A stretch of DNA of 64,000 nt from Dryomyza anilis (GCA_951804985.1 OX638130.1:36972394-37036393); one strand, 5' to 3'; shown: positions 46,066-58,980, numbered from the stretch's first letter. The notes: generated from the letters alone by a model not told the origin. Made by a program: numbers and translations.

Positions 46066-46715
46066 ATTAGGAGGTTGTATCAACCTCCTTTTTTATGTAT
46101 CATGACATTTTATCACTATCATGCCAAAGAGGTGAATGTGCAATTTTTGACATTTGCGGTTTTTTTTACATTTTTTAATGTAGTTTATTCTCAAGTATGC
46201 TGTGTCAAAATCGCGTGTAATTTTTTTGGATATTTCTAACCACAATAGACAAAACCAAAAGGACAAATTTGAACAATTGAAAATTTTGTCATGCCAAAAG
46301 GGCGAATCTTTTCGTTTTTCGCCATAACTTTTTATTGGTATAAGATAAAATAGTGTTGTGAAGGCATTTATTGTTTGTTTTCAAAGCACCTATCGAGCTG
46401 CATCTTTAAAATATTTTGCCAAACATTAATTTGCCATATGTTATTTGCAGTAAATTTTTTTGGGCAAAATATTTGTAATTAATAATGCAGATCGATAGTT
46501 GCTTTGAAAACAAACTACTACCTAGTATCTAGTACCATTAAAGAGTTATAGCAAAATAACGAAAAGATTCGCCCTTTTGGCATGACGAGATTTTTCAATT
46601 TTTCCAATTTCTTCGTTTTTTTTTGCAACATTTTTTTTTTGGTGCAAGATAAAATAGTGCTGTAAAGGTATTTATTGTTTATTTTTAAAGCCCTATAGAT
46701 TGGAATCATTACACG
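46066..46715. repeat. Spacer sequence with a short inverted repeat
   Basis: GTCATGCCAAAAGGGCGAAT (from 46288) is matched in inverted form by ATTCGCCCTTTTGGCATGAC (to about 46586). Weaker motifs (GATAAAATAGTG...GGCATTTATTGTTT) recur at 46345 and 46645. Possibly a decayed MITE; no TSD found. Confidence 0.5.
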
Positions 46716-47945
46716 CTGCAAAAAAAAAGTGCTCTCCCAAACATAATTTTACAGGCATTAAAATGTATGTTTGGAATTTTATGTAAACATAATATATAAT
46801 TGACTGATAAATCATTTGTGAACAGGGTTGTATTGAGACTTGAACAGTGTTGTAATGAGCTCTGACTTACATTATAATATCACGGAAGCATTTTAATGTT
46901 GCCCATTAAAATGGAGTATGTTCAAATGAAAACATAATAATTACTACATCCAAATAAAATGAATATTTGAACCGAAACATAAATATGTTCAAAATAAAAC
47001 ATTATTTTGAACGACCTGAATATAAATATGTCTCCAGTGAAATATATCAGTTGTTTCAGTTCAAAAAGTAGTATGTTTGCATAGAAACATATTTAAATAT
47101 TTTTGGAAAGAAATCCTGAAAATAAAAATAAAATGTATTTTTATTCATTTTTATTAAAAATCTTTAAACATGCACAGTGGGGAATTTATAATAATTGAAT
47201 TCATATACAAATTTTGAAATACATAAATAAATAATTCGTTTAAAACTGCAAGTACAAGTGACAGCATCAATAAATGCACAATTGCAGCAGCATACGCTAA
47301 ACCAGACGATCCAGGCTCGCTTTATATTTGGTACAGTTACAGTTGATCTCAGTACAAGGAATTCACGGAGGCTTTTGTAAAAAAAAACATGCCAATTTTT
47401 GTTTGAAAATCGAAACACAGATTTTTATTTGTAGTTTTTCACATTAGTTTCGTAGCCGCGGTAGCTCAGTGGTTAGTGCGTTGGACTGCGAGCCGAAAGG
47501 TCCCCGGTTCAAGACTGGACTGGGGCTAACAACATCTAGCTACCTCTCGTCAGTAAATGGCAAACCTACGAGAGTAAAACCATTGCCAAAAAAAAAACAA
47601 TTTATATATTTATTTAATTTACAAATAACAAAATTATTACCGACGTGAACACGTTTTTTCAACGAACAACAAAAGACACGTACGCAGAAAATGCCGATCA
47701 GAGAGTGTCAACTTTGTTTACAAGAAGAGAGCCGCAAGAATGCCTTTATATATATTTGAATTCATTTTTTTGTTTCTTTTCAAACATCAGTATGTTTAAA
47801 ATGACTCTATACATACTTCAAACGACGTAGGTAGAAAATTCTGCTCAACGAGTGCCAATTTCGTATACAAGAATAATGTTGTCAGAATACACTTATTTAA
47901 ATCCAATTTCTTTTTTTGTTTGTTTTTAAACATCAATATGTTCAA
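46716..47945. mobile_element. Older copy of element E in the spacer, broken by a SINE
   Basis: It begins CACGCTGCAAAAAAAAAG and follows the right-arm copy of E, in the same orientation, with many more substitutions. It is interrupted by the SINE at 47455-47598 and cut off at GTTCAAACGAC where LINE sequence starts. Confidence 0.6.
47455..47598 (+). mobile_element. tRNA-derived SINE with A-tail
   Basis: The head is GCCGCGGTAGCTCAGTGG (A box) with GGTCCCCGGTTCAAGACTGG (B box), as in the copy at 20565-20875. The body has CTCTCGTCAGTAAATGGC and GAGAGTAAAACCATTGCC, then a run of about 12 A. The body is shorter than in the other copy, so it is either a shorter subfamily or a 3'-truncated insertion. 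Confidence 0.8.
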
Positions 47946-48570
47946 ACGACTATGGGGCGATTTTCACAAGGCAACGTGTCTGAGTGCTTCAACATGGCGA
48001 AGCCAGCGCAATCCTTGTCGGTGTCGTCTCAAGTCAACTCACTGGTCACCAGAATTGGCAAATTGTCAAATGGTGACACCTCCACTTCGGTGGAAGTCCT
48101 CCTCGTGGAAGTCCCTGGATACGGCGCTCTACACCACCCGGTGTAGAAGTCGGCTAATGTGAGTGTTGAGCATCTTCCTCTGAGTGAGGGTTCGTGGGTT
48201 GGGTTTGGGACCCACCACGGAAAAAACCTATGCGCCCAATGAAAACAAAAAAGAAGCCTCGGATAACGACCAATTAAAACGATGACGACCTACGCAAACG
48301 TTTTAATGACCATGATTTACGGATATGCACCTGGAATGTCCGGACCCTTTATAGGGAAGGTGCCTCTATCCAGCTGGCTGATGTCCTCGAAAAATATAAG
48401 GTTGACATCACCGCTATCCAGGAAATGCGATGTACGAGCGCCTAGACTACGCATACGAGCGCTGCCCCCGTCACGATATCAAAATCGTGCTAGGCGATCT
48501 TAACGCCAAGGTGGGCAAAGAAGCCATCCATTGTCCCACAATCGTAAAATTTAGCCTCCATGCCAAAGAG
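47946..48570 (+). pseudogene. RTE-type LINE fragment (5' region and endonuclease)
   Basis: A GC-rich leader (47946-48290) precedes a frame reading ICTWNVRTLYREGASIQL, ADVLEKYKVDITAIQEMRC, the N-terminal AP-endonuclease block of RTE-like LINEs. After an internal deletion it continues with ERCPRHDIKIVLGDLNAKVG, containing the GDxNAK catalytic motif. There is no reverse transcriptase, and it ends where the palindrome arm begins. Confidence 0.8.
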
Positions 48571-48635
48571 GTGCTTTGATTCCAACGCTCCCTTAGGAAT
48601 CAGTGGTATGAAAAAACAAAAACAATTTATTAAAG

Positions 48636-48638
<3 letters not shown>

Positions 48639-48703
<65 letters not shown>
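48639..48703. repeat. (AT)n microsatellite
   Basis: Lies just inside the right arm. The left-arm counterpart (45910-45930) is much shorter. Confidence 0.95.
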
Positions 48704-48706
<3 letters not shown>

Positions 48707-49176
48707 TATATTAGTTATATGTTAGTTATTGTAGATACATTTATATGTTATATTAACATATTTAATAAATTAGGTACAACCTTTAGATCAATATCCCGGG
48801 CTGAAGACTCAACCAGCCGTGGCAGACCAATGCTTGGCTAATGAACCTTCGCCCAAGACTCTGCCAGAACTGGGAGACCAAGACCTGGTAAGGTAGTTCT
48901 CGGCAAAGACTCAACCAGAATTGACAAATCAATGCTTGGTTAAAACACCTTGCAGGTCTGGTTAAGTAGTTCTCGCCCAAGACTCAGCTAGAACTGACAG
49001 ACATATGCACCCAAAGAACGAATCAGTTGGGGCAATCGTCTTTTTTTGCCAACCGATTTATTTAGTTCTGTCAACATTCCACTGATTCAGTTGTTGCAAC
49101 ACCGCGTATCAGTTCACACAACTAATGAATTGTGTTGCGTTTCTATATGCAGCCCTAGCGCTCCAACGTATGTCCG

Positions 49177-49434
49177 TTGTTCAAGAAAGTATATTTGGGC
49201 ATGAAAAAACCGAACAGTAACAACGAACAAGCTTTAAAACAAATCCAAATTTTGTTTTACACGTGGCACGCGCTGTCCGCAGCACAAAAACAACGAGTGA
49301 AAAATATGAAGCTTGTGCGTCTGATGTTGTCCTGCTTTGGCTTCGCAAAACAGCTGATTCCGCAGTTGAATCAAATAAATATTGTTTGGTACAACATAAT
49401 GTTATTTCGTTTAGTCAATATAATTAGAATTTAG
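49177..49434 (+). CDS. Mirror copy of the unrecognised 85-codon frame
   Basis: Identical to the frame at 45128-45385 apart from one residue near the start. See that entry. Confidence 0.2.
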   Translation: MFKKVYLGMKKPNSNNEQALKQIQILFYTWHALSAAQKQRVKNMKLVRLMLSCFGFAKQLIPQLNQINIVWYNIMLFRLVNIIRI

Positions 49435-49867
49435 TTGCCGTAGCAATGGAAATAAAAAAAAATGAAATTAAAAAGTGTGTTGTGTGTATCTTTTAATTTT
49501 TATGTTTTTTTTTTTAATTGTGTATTTTCAATGGAATAGAACTTGTTTAGATCATCTCGGATCAACCATATAAAGTCCGTACTGCTTAGTAGGATCCTTT
49601 ACCTACATGCCAGTACTAAATTTATCTGCAACTATTTGCAACTAATTAAGATATTTCGATTTTAAGATATCTCCACAAGTAGTATATATATAAAAAAAAA
49701 ATATACATTTAAAAAAATGTTTATTATTTATCTCGATGAACCCTTATATTTAAAAAAATGTTTATTATTTATCTCGATGAACCCTTATATGCTACTTGTT
49801 TTTGGAGAAACCAAGAAAAATTGGACAGCAATTTTTTCGTATGAAATTTGAACATTTTAAAACGTTA

Positions 49868-50063
49868 TTTAGGGTGTGTAAATTGCTGACTAAACTAAAT
49901 TTTGGCGGTAATGCCAATAATGATCTAAATTGGAAGACAGCAAACATATGAGAATTGATTTTTAGAGACTTTAACAATTACCGGTTACCGAATGGCGGTC
50001 AAATAAAAACTTGTACAATTTAGTTTAGTCAGTAATTTAGTCGATCTCGCACACACCCTTAAT
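49868..50063. mobile_element. GTGTGCGAG-type MITE, right-arm copy
   Basis: Inverted copy of 44574-44768. Ends AGGGTGTGTAAATTGCTGAC and, inverted, AGGGTGTGTGCGAGATCGAC. Confidence 0.7.
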
Positions 50064-51470
50064 ACGATTTGTCTAATATTTGTAAAAGAAAACGTCAAAA
50101 AAGGTTTAATGGAGGTTATCTATAAAAAGTGTATATTATTTTAATACAAGTTTTCGATAACAAAAATTTAAATAGTATATTGAGTTACACTAGTTTTTTT
50201 CATTCAATATATAACCCACTTTAACTAACTATAAAAAAGTTTTTACGCCCCAATTTGTGTGTGTATTTTTATTTTAGAATGACCATTGTCATAAAATTGA
50301 TATTTAATTTGATTTTACACAGCGGAATTCTTCGAAAGTCTTAACTTCCGTCTGTAGGGTATCACCCCTGGTAGCGAAAAATAAAAAAAATATACATTCT
50401 GTAAAGAATTCTGAAGATAATATCAAAATTTTAAGTATCTAGTCCAAAAAATGTAGAAACTAGCGCTTAAAACAGGCGATGCGAGCGTTTTTGCAGCCAA
50501 GATTGGATTACCAAGTATTGGATAACTGATATTTTTTCAAGAGTCACCCAGGACTCATTAAATATGTCTTCGTGAATGGATATTTAGCCAACACCAAGCG
50601 TCCAAATCATACATTAATTAAAAAAAAATCCGCTTAAGAATCGAACCCAAATTTCCTGCGTACAAGTCCGGAGCTCTACCGGCAATTTAGTTGGTTGCCG
50701 CGACAAATCAGTTCTATGTGTGCATATGTACTATACATATAATAAAATATCAATTGTTATCACAATTTTGGATTTTAATTTTTAAAAATGTTTGTCCCCC
50801 AAGGTAAACCTGAATTTACGTCAGGGACTAAATACTTTTAAAGGTAAAGTTTTATACACGGTAAAAAATATTGGATTATTTTTTAAACGATTTTGGATTG
50901 TATGTCTCGACCAAAAAAAAAATAAATTGTAATAATCCTAAGAGATTAAAAAAGTTTGTAATATCTCTTTGCATTACATTGTAATACATATTGATTTGCT
51001 TAGCATGTAATTCTACTGGATTAAAATGAATGCTGAAAAATATTGAAAATACGGATTTGTTTTTGTAAAAAAGTTTAAAAAATATATTTTTAATATTTTC
51101 ATTATTATTTTATTTTTATAGTTAATTTTTGTACCCTCTTTATTTTTTTTCGTCTCTTTCGAAGTTATTTTCTTTATCTTCATCAGCGCATACCTTGCTC
51201 GCTACATTTAGATCCTCTAACATACCGGCCACCAACAATACTGCCATTTACTTATTAGCGCTGTTTAAACAGATTTCCGTCAAAAAACGTGTTTTGAATT
51301 ATAAAGCAAGCACTCGCGTGAATGATACTAACATGTCGACAACAAATTTATTTCAGTATCGCATGATCGAATCCCGGCCGTGGACCATTTTTTTTTTACT
51401 TTTTTTGTTTTTAATTTCAATAGCTAGACGTATTTTTAATGTGACAAAAGTTGGTCGTATTATTATTTAT

Positions 51471-52977
51471 CTACACGCTGCAAAAAATGGCTCTCCCAAA
51501 CATAATTTTGCAGGCATTAACATGTATGTTTGGAATTTTATGTAAACATAATATATAATTGCCTGATAAATCATTTGTAAACGGGGATTGAGACTTGAAC
51601 AGTGTTGTAATGAGCTCTGATTTCATTTTGATGTTGCCCCTTAAAATGGTATATGTTCTAATAGAAACATAATAATTACTACATCCAAAGAAAATAAATA
51701 TTTGAACCGAAACATAAATATGATTAAAATATAACATGATTTGGAACGATCTGAATATAAATATGTTTCCAGTTGTTTCAGTTCAAAAAGTAGTATGTTT
51801 GCATAAAAACATATCTAAATATGTTTGAAAACGAATTCTGAAAATAAAATAAAATATTGCTTTTTTTATTAATTTTTATTAAAAATCATTAAAGACACAG
51901 TGGGAATTAATAATATTTGAATTCATATACACATTTTTAAATGCATAAATAATTGAATTAAAACTGCAAGTACAAGTCTGAGTGCAGCAAATAGCGTTGG
52001 CAAGGAATTCGTGGAACCTATTGAAAAAAACCATGCCGAATTCTGTTTGATGAAATATCCGTATCGGCTTTTCACAATATTTTTAGAAAAATATTCAGGA
52101 ACAATTAAATTATATACTGCCCTATTAAATGATATTACTTGTTAATATTTGTACTTTTTGTACCACAATTTGTATATTATTTAAATTTACAAATGACATC
52201 GTATTACCGATACGAAGACGTTTTCTCAACAAACATCAAAAGACACGTATGCAGAAAATGGCGGTCACCGAGTGTAAACTTCGTATACAAGAAAAATATT
52301 GCACGAATACTTTTATTTACATCTAATTAATTTTTTTTTGTCTGTTTTCAAACATCAGTATGTTAAAATGACCAATACATACTTCAAACGACGACAAAAG
52401 AGACGTAGATAGAAAATTCTGCTCAACAAGTGCCAACTTCGTATACAAGAAGAATGTTGGAAGAATACATTTATTTAAATCAAATTTCTTTTTTTAGTTT
52501 GTTTTTAAACATCAATATGTTCAAACGATGGCAAAAGCTGGCGTAGGTAGAAAATGTTACGCAACGTTGCCAACTTCGTCTGTCGATAACTTATCGAATG
52601 AAGACGAGCGTTGCGAACATACGTTATAATTAGATTTGAATAGCATTTTCTGTTTGTTTGGAAACATAGTTATAATCAAGTAAACTGCCAAGAAATAGTA
52701 TATTCAAATGCAATTAAAATTGTTTGTTTGTATTGTAACATATTTATGATAAGTTTGACAGATTTTGCTGGGGAATATAAAAAATGTTTACACATAGTAA
52801 TATGTTTTTACCATCTGAACAATAATTTAATTACACTTCATTCGTAATACATGTATGGTGATTTCATATTATTTATTAATAACATTCAAACATATTCAAA
52901 AAAATCTTTTCCAACCGTGTAACTATTTGAGTTTAAATTTTAATACAATTGGATTAAATTTAAATTTTTAAACCACT

Positions 52978-52980
<3 letters not shown>
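51471..52980. mobile_element. Element E, right-arm copy
   Basis: Mirror of 40905-42427. It begins CACGCTGCAAAAAATGGC and ends TTTTTAAACCACTGGG against an AT tract. Internal AAACATAT motifs are abundant. Confidence 0.6.

Positions 52981-53049
<69 letters not shown>
52981..53049. repeat. (AT)n microsatellite at element E, right arm
   Basis: About 69 bp of AT. The sequence after it (about 53050-54340) mirrors the left arm 38720-39978 without the Gypsy/Tc1 chimera. Confidence 0.95.
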
Positions 53050-53053
<4 letters not shown>

Positions 53054-54339
53054 TCATTTTATTTTAATCTCTTAATGTTAATGAAACAAATTGATTTATT
53101 TATAAAAAATAATAAAATATTATAACGACTTAACATATGTTAAATTTAATACCTTTTGGGTGGAAATTTATGCCGTAGTCTGGTGAATGCCTGGTATCAT
53201 GGCAGGTGGTGAGCACTGGAATAGTGCAGGTGAATATCAAATACTATGGAAGTTTATGATCACCATAAAAGTGCTGGAGAATATTTAACACCATGGCAGG
53301 TGATCGTGTAAAATGTTGTGAGTTGTCACACGAGGACGTGTGATTGGTCAGGATGGCCGTGTCGTAGTATGTTATGATTATAGTGGCAAGTATAATATTT
53401 TCACTGTGAAGTTGCTGTCAAGCTATTTGTTTAGTTTGGATGGAAATCGTAGTACATTGGGCAAAAAGCTTTTGAAAGTCGTTTATAATCTACTGCGGGA
53501 TTCATAGCAGCAAGAAAATGAATAATCAAGTTTCGACATATATATGTTTATTTCACTGTCATTTTTTGTCATTTTCATGTTCGAATATTACTTAATTTTT
53601 GTTTTTCAACACGGCTAAGATTTAAAAAAAAATGCTAACATGAGTACATTTTAATTTTGGACAGTTTTTGCTTCGCAATCACAATCTAAAGAAAATAAAT
53701 ATGATACAAAATTACATAAGGAAACCAGGCATAAGTAATTTCATTTGGTAACGATTAGTGGAATACATAGGATTTTTATTTTTAAGTTATTTATCTCTTC
53801 ATTTCCGACTTAAGACTTATTATTTACCAATATATTTAATTTAAAAATTTCAAAATAACCTGCACATAAATTAAATTATGTGCAGGTTATTGTATTAGTC
53901 AACAAAACTTTTAACATACGAATACATATTTCTGCGAACATATGAAATAATTATTTCACGTCAACATTTGATTTTTTTTTCATACCGAATTAGTAACATC
54001 GAAGTTAATAATTACCAGAATATTACCAATGGTTTAAAGCGACTTACTTTGCTTGCTTGACTTTGACAGACGAATAGAACTACATGCGTTCATACAGTGC
54101 AGTCTAGCACTAGAAAACTTTTGAAATTGAAAAAATATAAAATTTTTCTATTTGTAAAGCTTTGTAGTCTATGACAGCTACAAAAATTGTATTTAGGCTT
54201 TTACAAAATACACATTCTGAAAAAAAAGTAGCTTCCGGTTTACAAGAAAATTGTTGTGAAATACTACCATTTTCGTTAGAAATTTACTTATTTGATTTAA
54301 AGCGTTTAGTGTAATAATTTTATATCAATTAAACCTACA

Positions 54340-55450
54340 GATATCCTTCACAGGCGCTAACATTTTTCTAATCACAATTAATGTGGTGAAAAATATAAAA
54401 AAAATCATAGCGATATCTTTCCCGGATTAGGAGAAAGTACGTGTCAAAAATTACCTTTTTTTTATTCTAATTTCATACATTTGTGCCTTTTTTGTAAATT
54501 TATTCCACGGACTGTAAACGATATCCTCTGTTCGCATTATCTTTTCTCTAATCACAATCAATGTGGTAAAAAATAAAAAATATATCATTCCGATATCGTT
54601 CCCGGATTAGGAGAATTACATGGCAAAAATTACCATTTTTCATACATTTGTTCCTTTTTGTAAATTTATTCCAAGGACTGCAAGCGATATCCTTCGTTCG
54701 CACTAACTTTTTTCTAATCATAATCAATGTGGTAAAAAATAAAAAATATATCATTCCGATATCGTTCCCGGATTAGGAGAATTTACATGGCAAAAATTAC
54801 CATTTTTTATACATTTATTCCTCTTTTTGTAAATTTATACCAAGGACTGCAAGCGATATCCTTCATTCTCACTAATTTTTTTCTAATCATACCCAATGTG
54901 GTAAAAAATGAAAAATTATATCATCCCGATATCGTTCCCGGATTAGGAGAAATTCACTTTGCAAATATTACCATTTTTCATACATTTGGTCCTTTTTGTA
55001 AATTTATTCCAAGGACTGCAAGCGATATCCTTCGTTCGCACTAACTTTTTTTTATTATAATCAATGTGATAAAAAATCAAAAAAATATGATCCCGATATC
55101 TTTCCCGGATTAGAAGAAATTACATGTCAAAAAAAAAAACAGTTTTAATCGAATTATTATGTAAATTTATTTCAAGGTCTGCAAACGATATTCTTCGTTC
55201 GCACTAACTTTTCAATGTTGTAAAAAACATAACCCTGATATCGTTCCCGGATTAGGAGAAATTACATGGCAAAAATTACCATTTTATTTCCTAATTTCAT
55301 ACACATGTACCTTTTTTGTAAATTTATTTTAAGGACTGCAAACGATACCCTTCATTAACAGAAATTTTTTTCAGATCACTATCAATGTGGTCAAAAATAA
55401 AAAATAAATCATACCGATATCGGCTCCAGATTTTAAAAAATCACATGTCA
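54340..55450. repeat. ~140-180-bp satellite, right edge of the palindrome
   Basis: TCCCGGATTAGGAG-type junctions recur near 54420, 54601, 54767, 54947, 55104, 55246 and (degenerate) 55425. Spacing of 142-181 bp shows unit-length variation. Orientation is inverted relative to 38107-38720. The array continues past the point where the arms stop pairing. Confidence 0.9.
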
Positions 55451-55640
55451 AAAATTTCCAGCAAATTTTCGAAGTTAAATTAGTTTTACATAACTTTTGT
55501 GAATCAATAGAAGACATTTTGTTAAGCATAACTATATCCTGATATATTTTTATTAAGTACAAAAAAATCAAAGAAATCTACCTATTTATTTTGAAGTTAT
55601 ATAATTTTGTTCAAAAAAAGTGCTTTTTTGTTCACCGTGC

Positions 55641-56830
55641 GACGCCTCTTACGAAAACCCACACGTTTCAATTTGCTTACGAAAAACGGCACTTTAAAAA
55701 TAAAATTTATTAAAACAAGCATACATTTATTTTATCCACGAAAAGAAGCATTAAATTGTATTAGCCACGAAAAGAACTTTATTCAAATTTTCTCCACAAA
55801 CAGAAGTATTACTTTATATTTCCCACGAACAGAAACACATTTATATTGTATCTACGAACAAAAGCAAATGTTTAATGTCACCACGAATAAAAGCATATAT
55901 GTATTTTTGATACAGATATCCCAATAGACAAATTTGTGGGTAAGAAGTCACACAATGTTGATGATGGAGGTGATACTGTATTATAACTAAATTAATTGAT
56001 TTTTCATTGATGATGATTCCAGGTGTGTGACTGGACATTATTTGCTGAAACTGTTCCAATGAAACTATTCCATTATGCATATGTAAACATTGGCTAGAAC
56101 CCATTTGCGTCATTGGATTTTTGAAAAATATGTTCTATTCGTATTTGGCCAGATTCAATGCCACTGGCGTCATTGGACATTTTTGTTCCAATGTCCAAAG
56201 AAACAAATTTTTCCAAAAAAATGTCCAATAACGCAAGTGGCTTCTGGCCAAATCCTAAAGGAATAAATTTTCCAAAAAAATGTCTAATGACGCAAGCGGG
56301 TTCTAGCCAAATACTAAAGGAAAGAATTTTCCAAAAAATTTTCCAATGACGTGAGTGGATTCTGGCCAAATCCCAAAGAAACAAAAAATTATCCAATGAC
56401 GAAAGTGAGTTCTGGCCAAATTTTAAAGGAAGAATTTTTTCAAAAAATTATCCAATGACACAAGTCGGTTCTGGGCAAATCTCAAGGGAACAAATTTTTT
56501 TAAAAAATTGTACAATGACGCAAGTGGGTTCTGGCCAAATCCCAAAGTAACACATTTTTAAATTTAAGTTTGCTCTTGTGCACAAACAGTCTACTGGGAT
56601 AACTTTCTTGAATAAATATATATACTTTTATTATTGGGGAAATGATAGATGAGCTTTTTTTCATAACTAAATGTAAAAGTGTTTCTTTTCGTGGCGAAAA
56701 AAGAGTTATACTTTATTTCGTGGCTATAAAACATATATGCTTCATTTCTTGGGTATAATAGAGATGTGGTTGTTTTCGTGGGGAAACTGAACTTGAGCTT
56801 CTTATCGTAGTTGAAACGTGTGGGTTTTCG
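55641..56830. mobile_element. Foldback-like element, copy 1 (GACGCCTCTTACG end)
   Basis: It begins GACGCCTCTTACGAAAACCC. Its right end, complete only in copy 2, is the inverted form (GGGTTTTCGTAAGAGGCGTC at 61413-61432). Subterminal units CCACGAAAAGAAG / CCACGAACAGAAAC recur on the left and, inverted (CTTTTCGTGG), on the right, giving long imperfect arms of short tandem repeats. Here the right end is cut inside GTGTGGGTTTTCG by a ~66-bp deletion. Confidence 0.75.
56103..56560. repeat. ~57-bp minisatellite in the foldback-like element
   Basis: About eight units built on CCAATGACGCAAGTGGGTTC, TGGCCAAATCC and AAAGGAA-rich filler. Copy 2 has the same array at about 60710-61150. Short frames through it in both strands (repeated Phe/Leu/Pro patterns) are by-products. 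Confidence 0.9.
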
Positions 56831-57574
56831 AACGGCGGGTGAGAGAATAAAAAAAACATTGGATGGTCATTCCCATTTTCAAACATATGATAATGCATAA
56901 AGTTTATAAATTTTATGGATTTATCTTGAAATTTTATGAGATATCTGTTCGTAAATAATCAAACCAATATTTATTGCAAAGGAGATGACAGTGTATAACC
57001 CATTAAATAGTTCTGCCTTAAATATGGTCTAAAACACATTTCTACAAAATTTCATTCAAATCGAGTACTTTTTGAGTTATCGCTACAACTCAAAAAACAT
57101 ATCTTTGACAATCAAAATAAAACAAATTTAAAAAAAATCGTTTGCAAGATTTTTTGAAATTTTCTAGATAAAATAATAATTGTAGCGGTACTTTAAATGG
57201 ACAGCAAATGATCAAATAAAGAACATTTTTTGCAGAGGGGTTTCGTGTTAACGCCTAAAAATACAGTTCTTTTTTTTTAGGGGTTAACACGTAAACAGTT
57301 TTGCTTTTTTTGGAGGAAACCATGAAACCTTTAGGTCAGACAAATTCTGGACTGGATCTGGATTTTCGTCGATCGGCGACATACAGCATAAGGCTGATAA
57401 ACTCTGAAAATTTTTAGGTTTTTACACAATTTTTGTTATTATTTATTTAGCATTTATAATCTAACGATAAAGAAGAAAATTATTTATGTTTATCCTGAGC
57501 ATAGGCCAAACTAAATGTACTATACATGAATATTTTAAATTTTTTTTTAAATTTGTTTCTAATTGTGTTGCCAC
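56831..57574. other. Unassigned stretch with a small palindrome
   Basis: Present in both direct copies. GTGTTAACGCCTAAAAA and TTTTTAGGGGTTAACAC (57247-57292) form a perfect-looking hairpin. Otherwise nothing recognised; a GAACGGCGGGTGAGAG remnant at 56829 belongs to the SINE body. Confidence 0.4.
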
Positions 57575-58148
57575 TAGAGATGGGCACGTGAGTGAGTTTT
57601 GACTCACTCACGCTCACGAAAGAATATTTCTAATCACGCACACTCACTAACGGCCTTTTTTGCTCTAATCACACTCACTCACAATCACGTGAGTAAAATT
57701 AAGATTCAATCACAATCACGCGTGATCACGAAAGATTCACGTGAATCACGCTGAATCACGTGTTTTTTTCTATTGTTTGTTGGTGAGATTGGTCGACCGA
57801 GCGTGGCACCTCCAATACAACCTACATCTTTAAAACGCTATAATGATGTTATGATGTTAGGGATTTTGATAAAATGGAAATGGAAAATGGAGATTGAAAT
57901 GGAAATGTGAAAGACCTTCGATGTGCTGTTCATATAAAAAAGTAAAAATTGCCTAAAAGAATTGCCCAAAAAAATAATTAAAGAATTCGTGTAAAATCTT
58001 TGAGAATTGTCTCTGGAAAAGAATCTACTATATATTTGTGAATGTAAGTATGTCTGTCTGTATGTTTGGAATAGACGTCTAAACGGCAGAACCGAATTGA
58101 ATAAAATTTTGACACAATATGTATGTTGGGTCTGGGCAGAGTATAGGC

Positions 58149-58554
58149 CAAGAATAATAGAAACAAAGATTGCGCAGAACGTTGCTCAAAACTTGAATCT
58201 TCTGCGCATGTACGTAGAAGTTTTTTGACAATTGTTATTTTTTTATTGTGTCAGAATGTTGTTGCAAAGAAAACAACAAATGTGTTATTATTTTATAAAT
58301 AATTGTGTTAAATGTGGAAAAACTGGAGGTAATCGGCCACCACAAAGAAAAAAATCTCAGTGCATCTCATTATTAAACAATTTATTAAAATTTTCAACAC
58401 AAAAACAACAATCAAAACAACAGTAAAATAATTTTTTTGTAATTTTTGAAATGTCTAAATTTCAAATTTGAATTTCCGTTCCCTGACATTCGGAACTTTT
58501 TGACGTCAGCATTATAGGGTGTACATGCGTAATCTTATTATTCTATTATTCTTG
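58149..58554. mobile_element. Mutator-like MITE, copy B, exact 9-bp TSD
   Basis: Ends CAAGAATAATAGAAACAAAG and, inverted, CAAGAATAATAGAATAATAA, with AGTATAGGC on both sides (58140-58148 and 58555-58563). Same family as 23180-23538, inserted at an unrelated target. Confidence 0.9.
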
Positions 58555-58826
58555 AGTATAGGCTATATATCGGTGGGATTGGTGGAATGGGCGTGACACC
58601 TCCCATCTATCCGAAAAATTAAAAACACATTATATCAGCAATTAGGATAGCAAATTTAATTAAATTTTGGTCGACGTTATGTATAATTATTCTAAACGGT
58701 CTCGCGGAATGTGGGCAAAATTGGACCACTGAGCGTGGCACCCCCAATAGAAGGTATATTTTCCAGATGGTGGATGTCAACAGTAATTATAATGATATCA
58801 AGATATTTCGCACCAGGGTATCAACC

Positions 58827-58980
58827 ACCACAAATTTTTTAAACTCACCACACCGAAATTCACCACACCAAAATTCACCACAACGAAACTCAACATACTA
58901 AAATTCACCACACTAAAACTCACCACACTAAAACTCACCACACCAAAATTCACCATACTAAAACCCACCACACTAAAACT
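58827..58980. repeat. Short tandem region, ~16-bp CACCACAC motif
   Basis: About nine imperfect units of the type CACCACACTAAAACT and CACCACACCAAAATT, in the 3' part of the Helitron. Copy 2 has a similar run at 63755-63875. Confidence 0.85.

Larger units (their letters stand above)
38107..54950. repeat. ~17-kb imperfect palindrome
   Basis: The left arm (38107-45965) is repeated in reverse complement at 48606-54950. Anchors that pair: 38107 with 54950, 40905 with 52980, 42427 with 51471, 43200 with 50690, 44100 with 50560, 45128 with 49434, 45862 with 48783. Arms are near-identical where they align; an 85-codon frame differs by one residue. The right arm lacks left-arm segments 43215-43952 and about 39978-40846. 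The 2.6-kb spacer (45966-48605) has its own inserted elements, which argues against a simple read-hairpin artefact. Confidence 0.9.

Noticed and set aside
38107..54950. Polinton/Maverick-type giant element
   Set aside because: No polymerase B, integrase of that type, ATPase or protease frames are present. The only coding pieces are Gypsy, Tc1 and RTE fragments.
56094..56396. Repeated Phe/Leu-rich frames over the 57-bp minisatellite
   Set aside because: The unit length is a near-multiple of 3, so frames stay open by repetition; they break where units vary.
58007..58228. A 73-residue frame repeated at 62684-62905 as a conserved small protein
   Set aside because: It spans the Helitron 5' end and the edge of the MITE. 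Its conservation is explained by the recent segment duplication.
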